9,028 bases of DNA from Polaribacter sp. Lineage in GTDB: Bacteria > Bacteroidota > Bacteroidia > Flavobacteriales > Flavobacteriaceae. The stretch is taken from the NCBI GenBank assembly GCA_003537695.1, contig DPRC01000032.1, positions 1,603-10,630 of the forward strand. Reading direction: 5' to 3'. Position numbers and translations under genes: made by a program. Positions 7,021-9,028 of this stretch are shown piece by piece (position 1 is the first letter of the stretch; every line of letters begins with the position of its first letter). The notes beneath the pieces were generated by a model that saw nothing but the letters and a program-made list of their open reading frames with translations, was not told the DNA's origin and made no database searches.

Positions 7021-7956
7021 ATGAATTTAAACACGGATTATACCTGTCATACAATTAACCTTAAACCGGATTACGAGGGGCCAGTAGCTGCTGTGCTAAT
7101 TTCTTCCAACTTTAACCTTGGTAACAGAAAAAGTGTTTTGTACATCCATGGGTATATTGATTATTTTTTTCAAGCGCATTTGGGAGCACAATTTAATGCA
7201 AATGGTTTTGATTTTTTTGCACTTGATCTGCGAAAACATGGAAGATCTCTTTTAGCACATCAGCGTCCAAACTATTGCAAAGACATTGAAGAATATTTTG
7301 AAGAAATATCCATTTCCATCCAAAAAATTCAAGAAAAAAGTACTGCTATTTATCTTCTAGGACATTCTACTGGAGGCTTAGTTGCAAGCAGCTATATGAA
7401 CCAAGGCAAAGAAAAAGGCCGCATTGCTGGTCTCCTGTTAAACGCGCCCTTTTTTGATCTCAATCAAAATAAATTTGAAAAGTGTATTACATATTTTGTA
7501 TCAAAAATAATGTCAAAAATCGCTATTTATTCCAAGACCAACGGTGCGTTATCGCCCATCTATGCAAAAAGCATTCACAAAGATTTTTATGGCGAATGGG
7601 ACTTTAATATAAACTGGAAGCCAATAAAAGGATTTCCTACCTATTTTAAATGGATTGTCGCTATTATAAAAGCACAAAAAAAATTAGAACAATCTCACAT
7701 CACCGTCCCCATTTTAATTCTACATTCTTCCGATTCAATTAGACTTTCAACTTTTTCAAAAGAAGCAATGTCCAAAGACATTGTATTAAATATCCAAGAC
7801 ATGAAAAACATTGGAGCAACCCTAGGGAACAAGGTAAGCTTCCTGAAAATTAAAAATGCCCAGCATGATGTTTTTTTATCCGAAAAAAAAGTAAGGGCTA
7901 CTGCTTTTGATCAAATGTTCTCTTGGTTGTCAACAATAGCTGTGAAAAAAGAATAG
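7021..7956 (+). CDS. alpha/beta hydrolase, serine aminopeptidase S33/monoacylglycerol lipase-like
   Basis: This is a 311-residue cytoplasmic alpha/beta hydrolase of the Hydrolase_4 (lysophospholipase/monoglyceride lipase) type, expected to cleave an ester, possibly a lipid. The oxyanion-hole strand YIHGYIDY is at 41-48, followed by ALDLRKHGRS (67-76), the variant of the DxxGHGxS block common in this group. The nucleophile elbow GHSTGG (114-119) carries Ser116. The acid is likely Asp238 in LHSSDS, and His282 in AQHD completes the triad, so the enzyme looks intact. The cap region at about 145-225 is hydrophobic and aromatic, which fits an acyl substrate. There is no signal peptide. The start follows A-rich sequence, and no neighbour on the same strand points to a specific substrate. 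Confidence 0.88.
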   Translation: MNLNTDYTCHTINLKPDYEGPVAAVLISSNFNLGNRKSVLYIHGYIDYFFQAHLGAQFNANGFDFFALDLRKHGRSLLAHQRPNYCKDIEEYFEEISISIQKIQEKSTAIYLLGHSTGGLVASSYMNQGKEKGRIAGLLLNAPFFDLNQNKFEKCITYFVSKIMSKIAIYSKTNGALSPIYAKSIHKDFYGEWDFNINWKPIKGFPTYFKWIVAIIKAQKKLEQSHITVPILILHSSDSIRLSTFSKEAMSKDIVLNIQDMKNIGATLGNKVSFLKIKNAQHDVFLSEKKVRATAFDQMFSWLSTIAVKKE

Positions 7957-8094
7957 TAAATTGCCACCAACTGCAAACAGAAGGGAGTTTTATATATTAT
8001 TTACTAGCTTTACTTTCCAATGGTTTCAACGGCGAACAACAATGTATTAACAATGAGATCCAGTGCTAAGCGCAATGGACGAGAATTATAAAAA
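7957..8094. other. intergenic gap before the YkgJ-like gene
   Basis: 138 bases without an open frame. The only promoter-like string is TAGCTTTA at 8005-8012, one base from the Bacteroidota -7 element TAnnTTTG. There is no TTG at the expected -33 distance, so I do not call a promoter. The start of the next gene is preceded by a TATAAAAA tract rather than a Shine-Dalgarno. Confidence 0.3.
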
Positions 8095-8967
8095 ATGAAA
8101 ATAACAAAACTCAGTGCTGAAAGTATCTTACCCCTCACCTGCTCCCGCTCCGGAACCTGCTGTTTTGGCAAAGCAGTGCAGCTAAATCCATGGGAATTGA
8201 TGCGATTGAGTGAAGAAAAAATAATGACTCCGAAAGTATTTCGGGATCTTTACTGTGAATTTGGTGGTATTCGATTGCGTTTTGATGGAACGGCAGATCA
8301 CAAAGGACAAAACGCATGCAGTCAGTACGACACTAAGACGGGCTGCAGCGTGCATCTTGGGCGCCCATTAGCCTGTCGCTTATACCCATTAGGCCGTCAC
8401 CTCCAATTTGACAAAGCAACCTATATGTTCGAGGGAGAAACCTTCCCCTGCTTAACTGATTGTGCTGAAGTTTTAGAACTCCCCAAACTTAGTGTCGGTG
8501 AATATCTTAAAGGGCAAGCTGCTGCTCCATTCGAAAAGGCGCAGGATGCCTACTTAGTTGTAATGCAAAACATTGCTGACATTGCTTTTGAATTGCTATT
8601 AGATTCGGGTTTAGCTGCCTCAGGAGACACCAAAACAGTAGCTTTGTGGCGCGTTTTAGGTACGGAATCTCCAGATCTGTTAGCACTAAGAATCGGACAA
8701 GAATGGATGGATTGCTTGATGATTCCGGAAATCACGGACGCCAATGAAAATATAGCCATTTTTGCAAAAAAACACAACAAATTACTACTCTTAAAAGCAC
8801 AAAAACAATTTGGAAGTATACAAACGCTGCAAGAACTTCACGAAGCCGCTGTTTTAATGCTTGGAGTCGCTTTGCATTTGTCCAGAGGCTTAGGAGTAGA
8901 TACGAAAGGCATTTCAGAACATTGGATCGCAACAGCAAAAAGTCATGGCGCTAAGGAGTCGATTTAA
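8095..8967 (+). CDS. YkgJ-family cysteine-cluster protein with long C-terminal extension
   Basis: 290 residues. The N-terminal 125 form a YkgJ-type (CxxxCxxCC-like) zinc- or iron-chelating domain. The first cluster is Cys16, Cys22 and Cys23 (CSRSGTCC), followed by a helix at PWELMRLSE (32-40). Then come Cys54 and the second cluster Cys75, Cys84 and Cys94 within CSQYDTKTGCSVH and RPLACRLYPLGR. Cys119 and Cys123 may complete the metal site. Residues about 130-290 are mostly helical with heptad-like leucines and no motif that I know. Many family members are little longer than the metal domain, so this extension is notable. The biochemical role of the family is not established; metal binding is inferred from the cysteines. 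Base composition is unusual: 36 of 60 bases at 8341-8400 are G or C, against 19 of 60 at 7321-7380 in the neighbouring gene. No signal peptide or membrane segment is evident. Confidence 0.82.
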   Translation: MKITKLSAESILPLTCSRSGTCCFGKAVQLNPWELMRLSEEKIMTPKVFRDLYCEFGGIRLRFDGTADHKGQNACSQYDTKTGCSVHLGRPLACRLYPLGRHLQFDKATYMFEGETFPCLTDCAEVLELPKLSVGEYLKGQAAAPFEKAQDAYLVVMQNIADIAFELLLDSGLAASGDTKTVALWRVLGTESPDLLALRIGQEWMDCLMIPEITDANENIAIFAKKHNKLLLLKAQKQFGSIQTLQELHEAAVLMLGVALHLSRGLGVDTKGISEHWIATAKSHGAKESI

Positions 8968-9028
8968 TTGAGGCCCCTACTATACAGCAACAAATACTGA
9001 CGAAATAACCAACTATTTTCTAAAATAA

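Noticed and set aside
5404..8967. VIT transporter and YkgJ-like protein as one iron-handling module
   Set aside because: They are about 2 kb apart with a Nudix hydrolase, a low-coding stretch and an alpha/beta hydrolase between them; nothing in the sequence links them.
1..9028. CRISPR array, tRNA, rRNA, insertion sequence or phage genes
   Set aside because: No regularly spaced direct repeats, no cloverleaf or rRNA signature, and no transposase, integrase or phage structural protein in any frame read.

Overview
The window looks like a chromosomal piece of an AT-rich marine or environmental member of the Bacteroidota, most likely Flavobacteriia. Three things support this. The protein at 4076-5242 ends in a type IX secretion (Por) sorting domain, which is restricted to this phylum. 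Starts are preceded by A/T-rich stretches rather than Shine-Dalgarno sequences. The LpxD, VIT-family and RetSat-like proteins read like flavobacterial homologues. This placement comes from reading the sequence, not from a search.

All confident genes are on the + strand. They are separated by gaps of roughly 90-170 bases, with one of about 410 bases, so they look like a row of separately transcribed or loosely co-transcribed genes rather than a tight operon. From left to right: the 3' part of lpxD (lipid A acyltransferase, cut by the window edge); an old-yellow-enzyme-type FMN ene-reductase; a large FAD-dependent RetSat/CrtISO-like polyene oxidoreductase; a secreted endonuclease/exonuclease/phosphatase-fold protein with a T9SS sorting domain; a VIT1/CCC1-type Fe/Mn transporter; a Nudix hydrolase; a poorly coding stretch with one doubtful 63-codon frame and a nested inverted repeat; an alpha/beta hydrolase with an intact catalytic triad; and a YkgJ-like cysteine-cluster protein with a long C-terminal extension.

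No single pathway links all of them. The one suggestive pairing is the ene-reductase next to the RetSat-like enzyme. Both families reduce or isomerise C=C bonds, so they could act on the same polyene or enone lipid. The VIT transporter and the YkgJ-like protein both belong to metal-handling or metal-binding families, but they lie almost 2 kb apart with unrelated genes between.

There is no rRNA, tRNA, CRISPR array, recognisable insertion sequence or phage gene. I see no convincing new multi-gene system. The points most worth a second look are the ene-reductase/RetSat pair, the secreted EEP protein with an ambiguous signal peptide, and the structured low-coding region at 6612-7020.
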